Below, one piece after another: positions 4,345 through 5,259 of a DNA stretch of 5,259 bases. This stretch comes from QHWK01 sp035315685. GTDB lineage: Bacteria; Acidobacteriota; Vicinamibacteria; Vicinamibacterales; CAVVIG01. Numbering within the stretch: position 1 is the first letter of the stretch; each line of letters begins with the position of its first letter. A program made the translations under genes and the position numbers. The stretch spans positions 1 to 5,259 of the forward strand of contig DATFXR010000497.1 of assembly GCA_035315685.1 (NCBI GenBank). Direction: 5' to 3'. Under the pieces are notes generated by a model. It did not search any database, was not told the origin of the DNA, and was given only the letters and a program-made list of their open reading frames with translations.

Positions 4345-5259
4345 GGGCTTCGCGTCGCGTCGATGTGCAGTTCCGCTGCGAACAGCATCGTCCGGTCGCT
4401 GTCACGCGCAGCCCACGTCAGCAGCGTCCGGACGTCCCTCTGCACCATCCCGTCGAAGACCGTCCGCCCGTTCACGACGACCGTTACCGCGCGATTCAGA
4501 TCGAACTGATCCGGCGACAGCAGCAGAGTGAACGCCGCCACGCCTCTGCTCCGTGCGTCGACCGTGTTGCCGGTCCGGCTCAGATCAACGCGGCCGGAGT
4601 CGTGTTGCGGCGATAGCATCGCGGACGATTCACCCTGCAGCACCGTCGGCGCGTACCGTCCGGTGACCCGCACCGATTCACCGCCGCGTGAGACCGTGAT
4701 CAGCAGTGGCCGCCCCGACGGGTAGCCGCGCAGGAGCTCCGCCACGTCGGCGCCATCGGCCGGCTGATTGTTGAGCGTCACGACGACATCGCCCGCCCGC
4801 AATCCAATCTGTTCGGCGTTGGATCCTCTGACCACGCGATTGATACGAGCGCCGCTGGCTCTGATCCCGAACTCGATCGCGGGCCGCGTCGTCATCCGGT
4901 TCAGATCAGCAAGCGCCGGTTCGTCAGTTCGTGCGGCGGCAAGGCGCTCGATCACCAGCCAGTGGGCACGGCTCGGGATGTTCGGCGGTCCACTCTCCCA
5001 GGTGAGCGCATCCGGAAGCGGCATCCGCGGATGATCGGCAACGAACCGCTCGAACGAGTCCCTGACCTCGGGCCACCATGCGGTGTCGTGTGCGGCGTTC
5101 GGCTGCGGCCGATACACGAGGTCCACGCCGCCGCTCTTCATCTGCTCGACGTAGGGATCGACAACACTGGTCGGATACATCGGATCGCGGCCGCCGTTGA
5201 CGATGAACAGCGGCTTGTTGCGCAGGTTGTTGGGAAAGAGATCGCCGTCGCCGTCAGCC
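4341..5259 (-). CDS. Alpha/beta-hydrolase C-terminal part with PDZ domain and beta-rich tail (5' end cut by window edge)
   Basis: The frame is open to the right edge on the minus strand (first full codon 5258-5256) and stops at TAG, 4343-4341. The ATG at 5180 is internal: the 26 codons before it read LFPNNLRNKPLFIVNGGRDP, a typical strand leading to the catalytic acid of an alpha/beta-hydrolase. From the first full codon, Asp25 (G-G-R-D-P) is the likely acid and His57 (N-A-A-H-D) the likely catalytic histidine; the nucleophile serine must lie outside the window. Residues about 129-203 form a PDZ domain, with the core S-N-A-E-Q-I-G-L-R-A-G-D-V-V-V-T-L-N-N. The last 75 residues form a beta-rich tail containing D-Q-F-D-L-N-R-A-V-T-V-V-V-N-G-R-T-V-F-D-G and ending near D-R-T-M-L-F-A-A-E-L. 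Such proteins are usually named prolyl oligopeptidase or dienelactone hydrolase-like and are often secreted. Substrate unknown. It is convergent with the DUF6152 gene. Confidence 0.87.
   Translation of the reverse strand, partial: ADGDGDLFPNNLRNKPLFIVNGGRDPMYPTSVVDPYVEQMKSGGVDLVYRPQPNAAHDTAWWPEVRDSFERFVADHPRMPLPDALTWESGPPNIPSRAHWLVIERLAAARTDEPALADLNRMTTRPAIEFGIRASGARINRVVRGSNAEQIGLRAGDVVVTLNNQPADGADVAELLRGYPSGRPLLITVSRGGESVRVTGRYAPTVLQGESSAMLSPQHDSGRVDLSRTGNTVDARSRGVAAFTLLLSPDQFDLNRAVTVVVNGRTVFDGMVQRDVRTLLTWAARDSDRTMLFAAELHIDATRSP

Overview
This is a GC-rich, gene-dense bacterial window with six protein-coding genes; the two at the edges are cut. Several features resemble soil Acidobacteriota, probably Vicinamibacteria-like: high third-position GC, a DUF6152-type secreted protein beside the 'PD-(L/I)-(N/S)-G' secreted proteins common in that group, an alpha/beta-hydrolase fused to a PDZ domain, and short palindromic repeats between genes. 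The taxonomic placement is inferred from protein style; there is no rRNA or marker gene to confirm it.

Layout from left to right. (1) The 3' part of a beta-lactamase-fold serine hydrolase of the family VIII esterase type (1-836, +). (2) A 263-base intergenic stretch with an inverted array of 9-base CGCAGAGAA-type units (864-941) and a strong ribosome binding site. (3) A class I SAM-dependent methyltransferase of the leucine carboxyl methyltransferase-like / TIGR00027 type (1100-1915, +). (4) Two secreted proteins of unknown function, back to back (1967-2788 and 2793-3836, +). They are diverged paralogues, each with exactly two cysteines at matching positions. (5) A 61-base palindromic intergenic element (3843-3903). 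(6) A small secreted DUF6152-type protein (3939-4334, +). (7) On the opposite strand, the C-terminal part of a secreted-hydrolase-like protein (alpha/beta-hydrolase end, PDZ domain, beta-rich tail; 4341-5259, -). It converges on the DUF6152 gene with only six bases between the stop codons.

How the genes may work together. The two paralogues and the DUF6152 protein all carry signal peptides and lie on one strand, so they form a plausible envelope or periplasmic set. The two paralogues are almost certainly co-transcribed (4-base gap). The DUF6152 gene has its own ribosome binding site and sits beyond the palindromic element, so it may be a separate unit. No substrate or pathway can be read from the sequence. 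The flanking serine hydrolase and alpha/beta-hydrolase-PDZ protein are general ester or peptide-bond hydrolases and need not be functionally linked. There is no CRISPR array, transposase, phage gene, tRNA or rRNA in the window. The most original material is the paralogue/DUF6152 group, the possible three-histidine site in the DUF6152 protein, and the two intergenic repeat elements.
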